From Legionellaceae bacterium (lineage in GTDB: Bacteria > Pseudomonadota > Gammaproteobacteria > Legionellales > Legionellaceae), in the NCBI GenBank assembly GCA_030696305.1, contig JAUYSP010000017.1, positions 1 through 35,213 of the forward strand: DNA of 35,213 bases. Reading direction: 5' to 3'. Below are positions 1 to 9,063 of this stretch, in pieces (the stretch's first letter is position 1; the number at the start of each line of letters is the position of its first letter). A program made the position numbers and the translations under genes. The notes beneath the pieces are model-generated. The model had not been told where the DNA came from. It saw only the letters and a list, made by a program, of their open reading frames with translations, and made no database searches.

Positions 1-3000
1 CCTTCTCAGCCAACCATTCACAGACCGCATAACCAATACCGGATAAACCACCCGTAATCAAATAAACCCCATCCTCTCGCAAAGAGGCCCAAACAAAATC
101 CTCACGAATTTGATTCAATTCACTTGCTTGCAAGCGGCAAATAGATACTTCATCACCCAGTAATCGAAGTTGATTTTCACCCGAAGCGTCAAATGCGCTC
201 GCCACGTACTGCTGCACAAGGTTAGTAAAACCATCCGTCTCATCAAAACCAATGATACGTACTGCCCAATCGATATATTCATTTTGTAAAGAACGGCCTA
301 CACCCCACAGGGCACTGCAGCTCAAATCTTGTTCTACCAATAAATCAAACACAGGCCAAGAAGCCTGTTGTTTCATCAAGGCTCTAAGTAAGGCTTGAAT
401 CGCCTGTAAGGCATGAACCGACTGAAGCTCGGTCCGTTCGGCTATCGTGGCTTTCGAAGATGAATCACTTAAGGCTGCATAAATAACCCGATCACAAGAA
501 CCAATTCGTGACCACGTCTCAGCAAGGCATGCCTCAGCAACACTTAACTCGTGTAATCGAACGCCCATAGCACTTAAGCGTAAACTAAACGCCGTTCTGA
601 ATGAAGATACGTCATGAATTAAAACCCAAGTTTGGTGAATATCGACAGGAGTATAATCAACGTACTGACTCAATATAATAGACTGCTGCGTTGAACTCCC
701 AAGCTCGCGAGATGAAAAGCCCTCATCCCTCAATAGGGTTTGCCAAGCAGATAGTGTTAATAAAGGATGCTCAGCACGAAGCGCCTCATCATTAAAACGC
801 CACCAACCATCCAATAATCCAAACGTTAAATCCACAAAACACGAACGGGACGTCAATTCCAATAACAATAGATAGCCTCCAGGTACCAGTAAGGATTTAA
901 CATGGGATAACGTGTCACTCAACGAACACGTCGCATGCAACACATTCGCTGCAATCACCACATCATATTGATGAAATCCAAAACCCTGTAAATGAACCGC
1001 CTCTTCAATATTTAAAGTTTGATACCGTACAAACGCATACGCCGCAAAGCTTGCCTTCGCTTGTTCAAAAAATCCGCCACTTATATCTGTATAAATATAA
1101 TCAACTACATGTCCGCTCGCTTGCAACAAAGGTAAAATATGACGAGTCGTTCCTCCCGTCCCCGCCCCTATCTCTAAAATACGCAACACCTTGTCTTTGG
1201 GATACTGTGATAAAAATTCCTCAAACCCTCGCGCTACTTGCTCATTGATTGCAACATAGTCCAAACTCTCATAGTACAAACTACTCGCTGAAATACTCGC
1301 CTCTTCCGTGAACAATACATCCAATGCTTCAACTCGATCTTGTAATATCTCCGATAAATGCTCACCACAACGAGACAATAACGTCAGCTCAATCTGGGCC
1401 AATGGATTAGAGTCAATATAATCTTCAATCGACGGCAACGAACTATCAAGCGTCTTTAATACCCGCCAATTCGAATCTAAAAAACCACCATCTTGCAGCA
1501 AAGAAAATAGATGCCGGGTCAACCGATGGTGCCGCGTAGCAATCGCACCTCGCGCCAACACTTCTGACACTATCAATTTATCGCCTACACCAAACCCTAT
1601 GCTAAGCATTTTGAACGCTTTGATAATATAAGATAGCGCCAAAGTCTGATAAATCGACTCTAAATCAATCCCAGACTGCACGGAAGAAACAACAGTAAAA
1701 GCCAACTCGTCTATCCCTAATCCCGCAAATCCTAAACGATAACCATCGCTGTTCACACGACCATAAGACTGCCAGACTAATTCATAATATAAATCAGATT
1801 CAACTGTATATTGTTTACTAAATTGTTGCGCACTGACCGCTTGAAGACTCAGTTCGTCAAACAATCCAATCAATTCACCCTCGGGTGAATAAAGCTCAAG
1901 TGTGACCATAACTCGATTGTCTTTCGAAACCAAACTCGCTCTATCTGCTTTCACCCAGACATGGGTAGGCAGTCTCCCTTTTAATACAACAGCCTTTATC
2001 CCAACGGGTAAATAATGCTTTGATTGCTCACCATCAAACAACCCACTGATACTTTGTATACAACTATCCAATACCGCGGGATGCGCTATATACGTACCTT
2101 CCTCATCTAATACTATCTCCGCTAATATCCCGTCCGAAAGATGATAAATGGCACGGAGCCCTTGAAACATAGGACCATAATAAATACCCGATGCATCTGC
2201 CTGTTGATGATAATCTGTTTGATGCCAAGTCTCTGTGGCACGTGCGACGTACCCTGCAAGATTGATACGCTTTTCGGGCAAAGAAACCAAACTAAAGCTT
2301 CCCTGACAATGGCGCACCCAGTCAGAATCCTCTGCACTATATATCTCAACCAAACGCTCTGAATTGACTAAGACTTGCAGCGATACAGAGCCTTCTTCAG
2401 GGATAAATAATGCTCGTTCAAAGATAAGGTCACGCACACCATAAACGTCTGTTTTATCTAGATACGACAAAGCCTCAAAACATAATTCCACATAACCCGC
2501 ACCTGGGAATACGACTTTGCCAAATACTCGATGGTCGCCTAAATACTCTTCTTTAGATATGGATAAATCTGCATTAAATACTTTCTCTTTCCCTGCTCCT
2601 GACAAAGTCGAATGTAAAAAACCTCGGGATAAAGGTATGCCTAAGGAGCGTGACGTAGGCTTCGGATCAAACCAATAAGATTCCCGCTTAAAGGGATACA
2701 AATGCCGTGATTTAGTATGATCTTGTTTAGGAGACTCTTCCAATAAAACATGTGCATTCGTTCCACTAAAACCAAACGAACTAATACCAGCTAACCGTTT
2801 TTCTCCCGGTTGAACGATCCATTTTTTATGTCTAGTTAAAATTTTAATGTGCTGCTTATCTAAAACAATATTGGGATTTAAACGTTTAAAATGAATATTT
2901 TTAACCATTGCCTTATGCTCAAGCATCAAGACGGTTTTTATAAGACCAGCAATTCCAGATGCTGCTTCCAAGTGGCCGATATTTGATTTTACAGCACCCA

Positions 3001-4966
3001 GATATAACGGCTTTTTGGCCGGACGATTTTGTGCGTAAACTGATTGAATCGCTGATAATTCAACTGGATCTCCCAGTATGGTTCCTGTTCCATGAGCTTC
3101 CACATAACTCACTGCATGTGCATCGCAACGAGCTTGCTCTAATACCTGCCGCATAAGCTTTTCTTGCGATAATTGATTAGGGGCAGTCAAGCCGTTACTC
3201 GCGCCATCTTGATTAACCGCCGTACCCCGAATAACAGCCCATATTTTATCGTTATCTTTAATCGCATCCGTCAATCGTTTTAAAACGATAACACCAACAC
3301 CTTCACTTCGCACATACCCTGTTGCGCCTTCATCGAAAACACGACATTGTCCTGTTTTCGATAACATATTCGCCGCTGCAAAAATCTCTGTTTGTTTCGA
3401 AGTTAACATCAAATTAACACCTGATGCCAACGCCAAATTAACCTCATGATGACGTAAACTTTGACAAGCCAAATGTACTGCAACCAGGGATGAGGAACAA
3501 GCGGTGTTCACCGCAATAGCCGGACCAATTAAATCCAGACAATATGAAATACGACCAGCTGCTACTGACTCTGATGAACCAGTGGCTAAATATATTTTAT
3601 CACTCACTTCATCCGAATATTTTTGTCTTAACAGCTCATAATCATGGGTAAAAATACCAACATATATCCCCGTTTGACTACCAGCGAGACTATGAGGATC
3701 AATGCCAGCATGCTCCAATGCATGCCAATGTAACTCAAGCAGCAACCTATGTTGTGGATCAATCTGAATCGCTTCTCTCGGCGAAATACCAAAAAATCCT
3801 GCATCGAATTTATCTACATCCTCAATAAAACCTCCGTGAAAAAGTGCGGGGTTCTCTTTATTGATAAGACTGTATGTATTCCAAATCAATTCTCTTTCAG
3901 GTGGTAACTCGATAATACCCGAACCTCCTGAGGACAATAATGTCCAAAAATCTTCTGGCGAATGAACATCTCCTGGAAACCGACAACTCATGCCAATGAT
4001 AGCAACATCATCCATATCTGCTGCTTGATTCGGCATAGATGAACATGAATCTACCGGTAAATCAGGACTTAATTGCTGTTGAATATATTTAATTAATGCA
4101 GCGGGACTACTATAACGAAAAAAAACAGACGTATCTAACGAGATAGCTAATGCTTGGTTTAGCATATTTTTATATCGCGTTAAATCCAATGAATCAAATC
4201 CTAGCTCTTGAAAAGCGAGTGTCGATTTATAATCAGATTGACTATGATGTGCTTCTAAAAATATACGAGTTATATCTGTCACAATGTCATGGATCATTTT
4301 TGAGGACAACAATGCATTTTTTCCCGTTCCTGGCATACTCATTTCACCCCTAATCGCATACTCTACTAATACGCCATGACCCAAATTATCATGATCCTCT
4401 ATGCGGTATCCTGGCAAAATATCAATAATTTTTGCACCATGAGAGGTATGAAACAGTAAAATCGGATCAATAGGCAATAAATCCTCGTTCACGGAGTGGA
4501 CGTATGCCTCAAAAGAAAAATCTTTAGCATGCGATAAATAATTGAGACATCGAGTCACTGCAACAATTGATTGCACTCCCTCTGTTAACACAGCTTGTTG
4601 TAATACCCATGACAATAACGCATCGCCAAACCCCAATTGTTGCTCGTTGGGCAGCACATTAATTTTTATCAACTGTAATATGGGATGATTTGCATCATGT
4701 AATGAATTGATAGCTTGATGACGAATATTTAATAATAAATTGCGTTCAGCTATGCGTTGAGAGTAGACAGCTCCCACGATACGTTCTTGATAAACAATGA
4801 CATAACAACCACGTTGCTCAATGTAATCACTGATATCTGACGATGGGGTTTGCAACTCCAGAGCCCAACATGCTTGCTCAATAAAAAACAATCTGTGTAA
4901 ATCATGAGCACTAGCTAATCTAATTTGATAAAAAGGCGTTTCAAAAATCTCATCTAGGTACAGCAT
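1..4966 (-). CDS. Trans-AT polyketide synthase, GNAT-primed loading end (partial, 3' end outside window)
   Basis: This is an open frame of 1655 residues that runs off the left edge. It starts at the ATG at 4966, with AAGGA 9 nt upstream; the other nearby ATG (4974) stops after seven codons. Domains in order: a GNAT acetyltransferase (about 1-200, acetyl-CoA loop QQLGFG at 109-114); an acyl carrier protein (GFDSLDL, phosphopantetheine Ser259); a ketosynthase (about 319-745, TACSS Cys490, HGTGT His625, NIGH His665, so complete); a dehydratase (HRVFGKVVFP, His812; LDSCIQ, Asp967); a C-methyltransferase (EIGAGTGGTT from 1265); and the start of a ketoreductase (TGGLSGIG at 1638-1645). Only about 67 residues separate the ketosynthase end from the dehydratase histidine, so no acyltransferase domain is present. 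By analogy with known GNAT-ACP loading modules, GNAT probably loads an acetyl starter and extender units come from a separate acyltransferase. The product is unknown. The sulfotransferase gene lies 21 bp upstream in the same operon. Confidence 0.93.
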   Translation of the reverse strand, partial: MLYLDEIFETPFYQIRLASAHDLHRLFFIEQACWALELQTPSSDISDYIEQRGCYVIVYQERIVGAVYSQRIAERNLLLNIRHQAINSLHDANHPILQLIKINVLPNEQQLGFGDALLSWVLQQAVLTEGVQSIVAVTRCLNYLSHAKDFSFEAYVHSVNEDLLPIDPILLFHTSHGAKIIDILPGYRIEDHDNLGHGVLVEYAIRGEMSMPGTGKNALLSSKMIHDIVTDITRIFLEAHHSQSDYKSTLAFQELGFDSLDLTRYKNMLNQALAISLDTSVFFRYSSPAALIKYIQQQLSPDLPVDSCSSMPNQAADMDDVAIIGMSCRFPGDVHSPEDFWTLLSSGGSGIIELPPERELIWNTYSLINKENPALFHGGFIEDVDKFDAGFFGISPREAIQIDPQHRLLLELHWHALEHAGIDPHSLAGSQTGIYVGIFTHDYELLRQKYSDEVSDKIYLATGSSESVAAGRISYCLDLIGPAIAVNTACSSSLVAVHLACQSLRHHEVNLALASGVNLMLTSKQTEIFAAANMLSKTGQCRVFDEGATGYVRSEGVGVIVLKRLTDAIKDNDKIWAVIRGTAVNQDGASNGLTAPNQLSQEKLMRQVLEQARCDAHAVSYVEAHGTGTILGDPVELSAIQSVYAQNRPAKKPLYLGAVKSNIGHLEAASGIAGLIKTVLMLEHKAMVKNIHFKRLNPNIVLDKQHIKILTRHKKWIVQPGEKRLAGISSFGFSGTNAHVLLEESPKQDHTKSRHLYPFKRESYWFDPKPTSRSLGIPLSRGFLHSTLSGAGKEKVFNADLSISKEEYLGDHRVFGKVVFPGAGYVELCFEALSYLDKTDVYGVRDLIFERALFIPEEGSVSLQVLVNSERLVEIYSAEDSDWVRHCQGSFSLVSLPEKRINLAGYVARATETWHQTDYHQQADASGIYYGPMFQGLRAIYHLSDGILAEIVLDEEGTYIAHPAVLDSCIQSISGLFDGEQSKHYLPVGIKAVVLKGRLPTHVWVKADRASLVSKDNRVMVTLELYSPEGELIGLFDELSLQAVSAQQFSKQYTVESDLYYELVWQSYGRVNSDGYRLGFAGLGIDELAFTVVSSVQSGIDLESIYQTLALSYIIKAFKMLSIGFGVGDKLIVSEVLARGAIATRHHRLTRHLFSLLQDGGFLDSNWRVLKTLDSSLPSIEDYIDSNPLAQIELTLLSRCGEHLSEILQDRVEALDVLFTEEASISASSLYYESLDYVAINEQVARGFEEFLSQYPKDKVLRILEIGAGTGGTTRHILPLLQASGHVVDYIYTDISGGFFEQAKASFAAYAFVRYQTLNIEEAVHLQGFGFHQYDVVIAANVLHATCSLSDTLSHVKSLLVPGGYLLLLELTSRSCFVDLTFGLLDGWWRFNDEALRAEHPLLTLSAWQTLLRDEGFSSRELGSSTQQSIILSQYVDYTPVDIHQTWVLIHDVSSFRTAFSLRLSAMGVRLHELSVAEACLAETWSRIGSCDRVIYAALSDSSSKATIAERTELQSVHALQAIQALLRALMKQQASWPVFDLLVEQDLSCSALWGVGRSLQNEYIDWAVRIIGFDETDGFTNLVQQYVASAFDASGENQLRLLGDEVSICRLQASELNQIREDFVWASLREDGVYLITGGLSGIGYAVCEWLAEK

Positions 4967-4987
4967 TGTCCATAATCCTTGCTTAAT

Positions 4988-6196
4988 TTATACCGGAGGC
5001 TGGGCATTAACTCTCAATCTCCGCATAACAGCCTGCTTAAAAAGAAATATTTTATTAAACACTGTCTTTTTTTTCTTTGTTAATCTAAGAATCAATTGAT
5101 TCACAACAAACAATAACTCGTCATCCTCATCTAAAGAATGAGTTAATTGCTGAAGATAACTAATAATACAATCCTGAATTACGCTATGCACTTTATAAAA
5201 AATGCTATCAATTTCGCTGAGGTTTTGTTTTGTAGGTATATGAGAAGGCTCTATATCACTATCAATAGCTTCTTTCATTTTCTCATAACTATAATGAATT
5301 CCAAAGGTGATTTTTAAATAATTTATTTTTTCTTCACACCGATATAAGTGCTTGTATCTATTATCTTTTGATAATTTAAACTTAGGACCTGAAATACTTA
5401 TTCTAATAAGTGCTAGATCAAATCGTTTCCGTAACCCTGTGGGCTTATGATTTTTATCATACATTGGCGCTGCTGCATTAATAAAACAACACAGATCAAC
5501 GGCAATTTGTGACATACTTTCATTTTTCTTTTTAATATCTAACCGACTGATATCTTCTCTTGTAAACGCTAAAAAATTCTCATAAAAAAAACCTACAGGA
5601 CCATATTCGTGCTGAATTGCATCCTCAAATTTATGCAATTTAATCTGCTCCATTCCAAAAACCTCTGCCATACTTTCTATAGGAGAAGTTGATGACAGTC
5701 TTTCGCTACTTGAATCAATATCAGTTTCTGAATAATGCAAATAACATGCGTAAGTCTGAAACGCACTCGTTAATGATGCAATGGGATCTCGAACATATCC
5801 AACCAACTGGATAGTTAAAAGCTTAGGATCTCCTAGTTCCATTAATAAGTTTTTTACAGCGTGATGTGCTTCTTTAGTAAACTCCGACATCATTTCCGCC
5901 GATAGTACGAGGGTTTCAACATAACAAGTTTTGAGTTCGTTCCATAATAAATCCTTATAAGTTTCTCTGCTTTTATCATACTTTGTCCCAGCTAAGCTAA
6001 ATTTAAACGGACTAAATTCTGTGGTGGAAATAAACAATGCAAAAGAGTGATTTTCAAACCAAGATCGTAGGTAATGATATTTCCGAGCATGTTTTTGAGG
6101 AATAATATTATGATACAGCGTGGCCTGAATACTTGTTGAAGCCGTCTTGATATCGCCTATATGCAACATAATCTTAGATATCTTAGCTCCATCCAA
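4988..6196 (-). CDS. PAPS-dependent sulfotransferase-like protein
   Basis: The 402-residue protein has an N-terminal LHIGDIKTASTSIQ (11-24), matching the loop that binds the 5'-phosphosulfate of PAPS in bacterial sulfotransferases (usually HIGxxKTGTTSLQ). It also has VGYVRDPIASLTS (132-144), matching the R-D-P...S segment that binds the 3' phosphate. The rest is poorly conserved to my eye. The start is probably the TTG at 6196, because AGGAG lies 8 nt upstream. The first internal ATG (6169, residue 10) has no properly spaced ribosome site and sits directly before the PAPS loop. The gene precedes the polyketide synthase by 21 bp on the same strand, so it is probably cotranscribed. Its product may sulfate the polyketide or an intermediate, but the acceptor cannot be read from sequence. 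A glycan sulfotransferase is the alternative. Confidence 0.8.
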   Translation of the reverse strand: MDGAKISKIMLHIGDIKTASTSIQATLYHNIIPQKHARKYHYLRSWFENHSFALFISTTEFSPFKFSLAGTKYDKSRETYKDLLWNELKTCYVETLVLSAEMMSEFTKEAHHAVKNLLMELGDPKLLTIQLVGYVRDPIASLTSAFQTYACYLHYSETDIDSSSERLSSTSPIESMAEVFGMEQIKLHKFEDAIQHEYGPVGFFYENFLAFTREDISRLDIKKKNESMSQIAVDLCCFINAAAPMYDKNHKPTGLRKRFDLALIRISISGPKFKLSKDNRYKHLYRCEEKINYLKITFGIHYSYEKMKEAIDSDIEPSHIPTKQNLSEIDSIFYKVHSVIQDCIISYLQQLTHSLDEDDELLFVVNQLILRLTKKKKTVFNKIFLFKQAVMRRLRVNAQPPV

Positions 6197-6332
6197 AATG
6201 AATACTCCTAACTAGATTAAATTTTAAGGAAACTTGCTAAAACAACATACATGACAATAAAGAACACAAATTCTTTAACAGATTCAACACCTCGTTAAAA
6301 TTTTTATAGCAGTAGTTAATATCGAGTTTACG

Positions 6333-6377
6333 GTCAAAAAACAAGATTCCTCACAGAAAATAAACCTGTTTTTTGAC
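6333..6377. repeat. 11-bp perfect inverted repeat in the gap between sulfotransferase and barrel genes
   Basis: GTCAAAAAACA (6333-6343) is mirrored by TGTTTTTTGAC (6367-6377) across a 23-nt spacer. The two arms are perfect and lie between two minus-strand genes. The repeat could be a two-half-site operator for the sulfotransferase/polyketide operon or a weak terminator for the upstream barrel gene. There is no GC-rich stem and no tight loop, so an operator seems more likely. The rest of 6197-6470 shows nothing I can name. Confidence 0.5.
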
Positions 6378-6470
6378 ACGAATTTATTGAGGTTGACAAA
6401 TATTACAATCAATTTAATTCAGATTAATGTTAAATCCTCATCATCCAATCAACTCTATGCTGCGCAGCAA

Positions 6471-7190
6471 TCAAGCAAAATTATAACGCAGTCCAAACAT
6501 GATTGAATTTAGCGTCATAACTTCTAAATTAGATTCACCATTCCATTCAAAAGACCCCGGTGATGCACTAATAGTATTGTTTGAATGCATATTAGATCCG
6601 AAAACATGCAAATAGGCCAAGGAAACAGACCAGTTATTACTCAGGTTGTAATTGCCACCTACTTTTATCTGTGGTAAAGCTTCGGTTCTGTTAAAACGTT
6701 TTGTAGCTGTACCAGACACGAACCCACCAGGAATAAGCCTTGCAAAATTTGCAGTGGTACGAGCACGTATATTTTCCACCATAAAACCTACTTTACCAAA
6801 TACCTCAAACTGATTGATTTTATAAATACCGCCGGCCAAAAAATCATAACCATCAATATTGTAGCGAATATCAAGATATTCGGCGATACTAGGTTTCGTT
6901 TGACCATAATAGCCACCGCCCACTTCACCACTCAGACTCCAGACATCGGATATGGGACGAGCAACACCAACAGCAAATCGTCCGCCCCATGGCTCACTAG
7001 TCTTGCTGCTGAGGAACGAATTGATGTGAAAGCCATTAAACTGGTTCCAAGTATGGCTTGCCTCTAGGCTTGCAAAAGGAGTCGTAGACTTTACTTGAGA
7101 AGATGCTACTGAATCCATACTACCTGCAAGTCCTAAAGGTAAATACCCTAGAGTACAAAGGGCCGATATTGCCACAGCAATTTTTTTCAT
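6471..7190 (-). CDS. Outer-membrane beta-barrel protein (opacity/OmpA-barrel style)
   Basis: The 239-residue protein starts with a signal peptide (MKK, a hydrophobic core, likely cleavage after LAG near residue 23). Alternating amphipathic strands follow, such as GYYGQTKP, FEVFGKVGFMVENI, WSVSLAYLHVFG and the C-terminal IMFGLRYNFA. Ending in an aromatic-rich strand is typical of proteins folded by the BAM complex. Size and layout match eight-stranded porin-like surface proteins that occur in many copies in Legionella genomes; the function of most is unknown. AAGGA lies 7 nt before the ATG. It faces the same way as the sulfotransferase but is 274 bp away, so it is probably a separate unit. Confidence 0.75.
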   Translation of the reverse strand: MKKIAVAISALCTLGYLPLGLAGSMDSVASSQVKSTTPFASLEASHTWNQFNGFHINSFLSSKTSEPWGGRFAVGVARPISDVWSLSGEVGGGYYGQTKPSIAEYLDIRYNIDGYDFLAGGIYKINQFEVFGKVGFMVENIRARTTANFARLIPGGFVSGTATKRFNRTEALPQIKVGGNYNLSNNWSVSLAYLHVFGSNMHSNNTISASPGSFEWNGESNLEVMTLNSIMFGLRYNFA

Positions 7191-7272
7191 ACTATCATCC
7201 TTATTTTATAAAAAAAAACCAAATCGTGTCGACTCGATCCGTCTTATCCATATAGAAACCCCAGTTGAGAGT

Positions 7273-7301
7273 TTCATAGCCATTGAAAAAGCAGCTGACA
7301 A
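7273..7301 (-). promoter_or_regulatory. Candidate promoter for the 6471-7190 barrel gene
   Basis: On the minus strand TTGTCA (7301-7296) is followed after 17 nt by TATGAA (7278-7273), about 80 nt before the start codon. The -35 box is good and the -10 box moderate (4 of 6). AT-rich DNA gives such matches by chance, so this is tentative. Confidence 0.3.
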
Positions 7302-7400
7302 ACCTAATATGCTGATTTTTTCCTTTAAAAAGAAATTTCAGTATATTAAGGGAGATCCAGCTGGTCTATATTTTTTACTACATCAAAGATTTTTGCAAGT

Positions 7401-7435
7401 AATTGGGAGAATTGGGAGAATTGGGAGAATTGGGG
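7401..7435. repeat. Tandem 9-bp repeat (AATTGGGAG, 3.9 copies)
   Basis: AATTGGGAG occurs at 7401-7409, 7410-7418 and 7419-7427, followed by AATTGGGG (7428-7435). It lies about 210 bp upstream of the barrel gene start and about 155 bp beyond the end of purH. The purines are on the plus strand. Short tandem arrays upstream of surface-protein genes can change copy number by slippage and alter promoter activity; whether this one does is inference. Confidence 0.85.
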
Positions 7436-7590
7436 GTAGCTTAACAAAGATAGACTATATGGTCAAATAACCACCGATTTAAGATTTTTTGTAAAACCTC
7501 GGTTAAATAGTACTTCCTCTTTAATTTGTTGTTTATTTTGGTTTGAAACAAGGGTTCCCTTTAACAATTTTCCTAAAATATTTTTACTAC

Positions 7591-9063
7591 TCAATGCTTA
7601 AAACCTCTTATGTTTGTCATCATCATGCTGATCTCATATTTATCACAAGCCTCAATAACCATTTGATCTCGACGTGACCCGCCAGGCTGAATAATCGTTT
7701 TAATGGACGAATGAGCGATGAGTTCAATACTGTCTTCAAAAGGGAAAAAACCATCTGATGCTAATATCGCATTTTGTAAATCGTATTCTTTTGCACGTAA
7801 CAGAGCATGATGTACTGCATCCACCCTGTTCGTTTGCCCAATCCCCATTGATAAGGTAACGCCGTTTTTCACAATAACGATAGCGTTTGACTTCATGTGA
7901 CGAACCACCTGAAATGCAAAACATAGATCGGAATACAATGCTGGCTCTGGTTTTTTTGATGTGGGGACAAGGGCTGTTTCGATCTCTAAAAGATTAGAAT
8001 CAGGTGCTTGAATTAAAAACCCATTTAAAGCAGATCGGACCTCCATCGTGGGCTGATGTTTGATAAAGGTTAGAACGCGACATCTTGCTTTTTCTGCAAG
8101 TACTTCACGAGCTTCTATTGTGTAATCAATTGCCGCGATCACTTCAAAAAAATGCAAGTTCAAAAAAACCGCTGTTTCTTTATCAACGATTTGATTTAAA
8201 ACCACAATCCCACCAAATGCACTCTTTTCATCGGCATGAAATGCACATTCAACTGCCTGTTTAGCGGTCAGCCCTAATGCAACACCGCAAGGGTTGGTAT
8301 GCTTAATAATCGTGGATGCGGGGGTGTCAAATTCTGAAACTAAGCGTATACCCGCATCAAGATCCAGTAAATTATTGTAAGAAAGAGGCTTACCTTGAAG
8401 TAGATTAATATTGGGACACTCATCACGCCAATTATAGAAATGTGCTACTTGGTGTGGGTTTTCACCATAAGACAAATCGATTGTTTTTTGCAATTGGAAA
8501 GATTTTATACTCTCTCCATCACACCATTGGCCGATCTCGCCGTCATATTGTGCAATTTTTGAAAAAGCACACGCCGCCATTTTTTTTCTAAATTCTAAAT
8601 TAGTCTCAACTCCAAATGACTTCAGGGCCTCAATTAAGACAGGATAATCCTTTGCATCACTAACAACCGTGCAATATTCATAATTTTTAGCAGCAGCCCG
8701 TATTAAAGCTACTCCGCCAATATCAATGTGTTCAATGTCTTGATATTGTGAGAATGCATACAAATCGACAATTACAAAATCAATGGGTTCAACATTGATT
8801 TGTTGAAGCTCTTGCATATGCTTCACATTCTTTCGATCAGCTAAAATTCCACTAAACAATGCTGGATGCAATGTTTTGACTCGTCCATCCAAGATGGGTG
8901 AAATATTTAAGTAATCTTCTATCGATAACACCTCAATCTTATTTTCACTTAAAAACGCTGCGGTGCCTTTTGAGGCAATTAATCGTGTATCAAGATTAAT
9001 CAAAACTCTAGCAACATCCACTAATCCTTCTTTATTACAGACTGAAATAAACGCTGTTTTCAT
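7591..9063 (-). CDS. purH: Bifunctional AICAR transformylase/IMP cyclohydrolase (PurH), his-operon copy
   Basis: This 490-residue enzyme would formylate AICAR with 10-formyl-THF and close the ring to IMP. The cyclohydrolase half has RVKTLHP (Lys63), DLYAF (Tyr102), DIGG (Asp114) and AAAKN (Lys126). The transformylase half has YGENPHQ, IKHTNPCG (Lys254-His255), SAFGG, ASDGFFPF and IQPGGSRRDQ. All the catalytic positions I know appear present. It is shorter than typical PurH (about 515-530) and unusual in places: ASKGT in place of S-T/G-GGT, LSYGENPHQ where R is usual, GIGQTNRVDA for GAGQMSRV, and C-terminal RGFKH for RHFRH. It overlaps hisIE by 4 nt (ATGA), so it is the last gene of the histidine operon. 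HisF releases AICAR, so this copy probably recycles it into purines. Confidence 0.9.
   Translation of the reverse strand: MKTAFISVCNKEGLVDVARVLINLDTRLIASKGTAAFLSENKIEVLSIEDYLNISPILDGRVKTLHPALFSGILADRKNVKHMQELQQINVEPIDFVIVDLYAFSQYQDIEHIDIGGVALIRAAAKNYEYCTVVSDAKDYPVLIEALKSFGVETNLEFRKKMAACAFSKIAQYDGEIGQWCDGESIKSFQLQKTIDLSYGENPHQVAHFYNWRDECPNINLLQGKPLSYNNLLDLDAGIRLVSEFDTPASTIIKHTNPCGVALGLTAKQAVECAFHADEKSAFGGIVVLNQIVDKETAVFLNLHFFEVIAAIDYTIEAREVLAEKARCRVLTFIKHQPTMEVRSALNGFLIQAPDSNLLEIETALVPTSKKPEPALYSDLCFAFQVVRHMKSNAIVIVKNGVTLSMGIGQTNRVDAVHHALLRAKEYDLQNAILASDGFFPFEDSIELIAHSSIKTIIQPGGSRRDQMVIEACDKYEISMMMTNIRGFKH

Larger units (their letters stand above)
7191..7590. other. 400-bp intergenic stretch between purH end and barrel gene
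   Basis: No coding frame of note. It holds the candidate barrel promoter (7273-7301) and the 9-bp tandem repeat (7401-7435). I see no convincing rho-independent terminator after purH. Confidence 0.6.

Noticed and set aside
2141-2362. Several plus-strand frames of 60-75 codons inside the PKS gene
   Set aside because: They lie antisense to strongly conserved PKS domains, lack ribosome sites and have no family resemblance.
6393-6421. TTGACA on the plus strand in the gap 6197-6470
   Set aside because: There is no plus-strand gene to serve, and the -10 position (AATTCA) is poor.
7501-7590. Terminator after purH
   Set aside because: The possible AACC/GGTT pairings are short and scattered, with no stable stem followed by T's on the minus strand.
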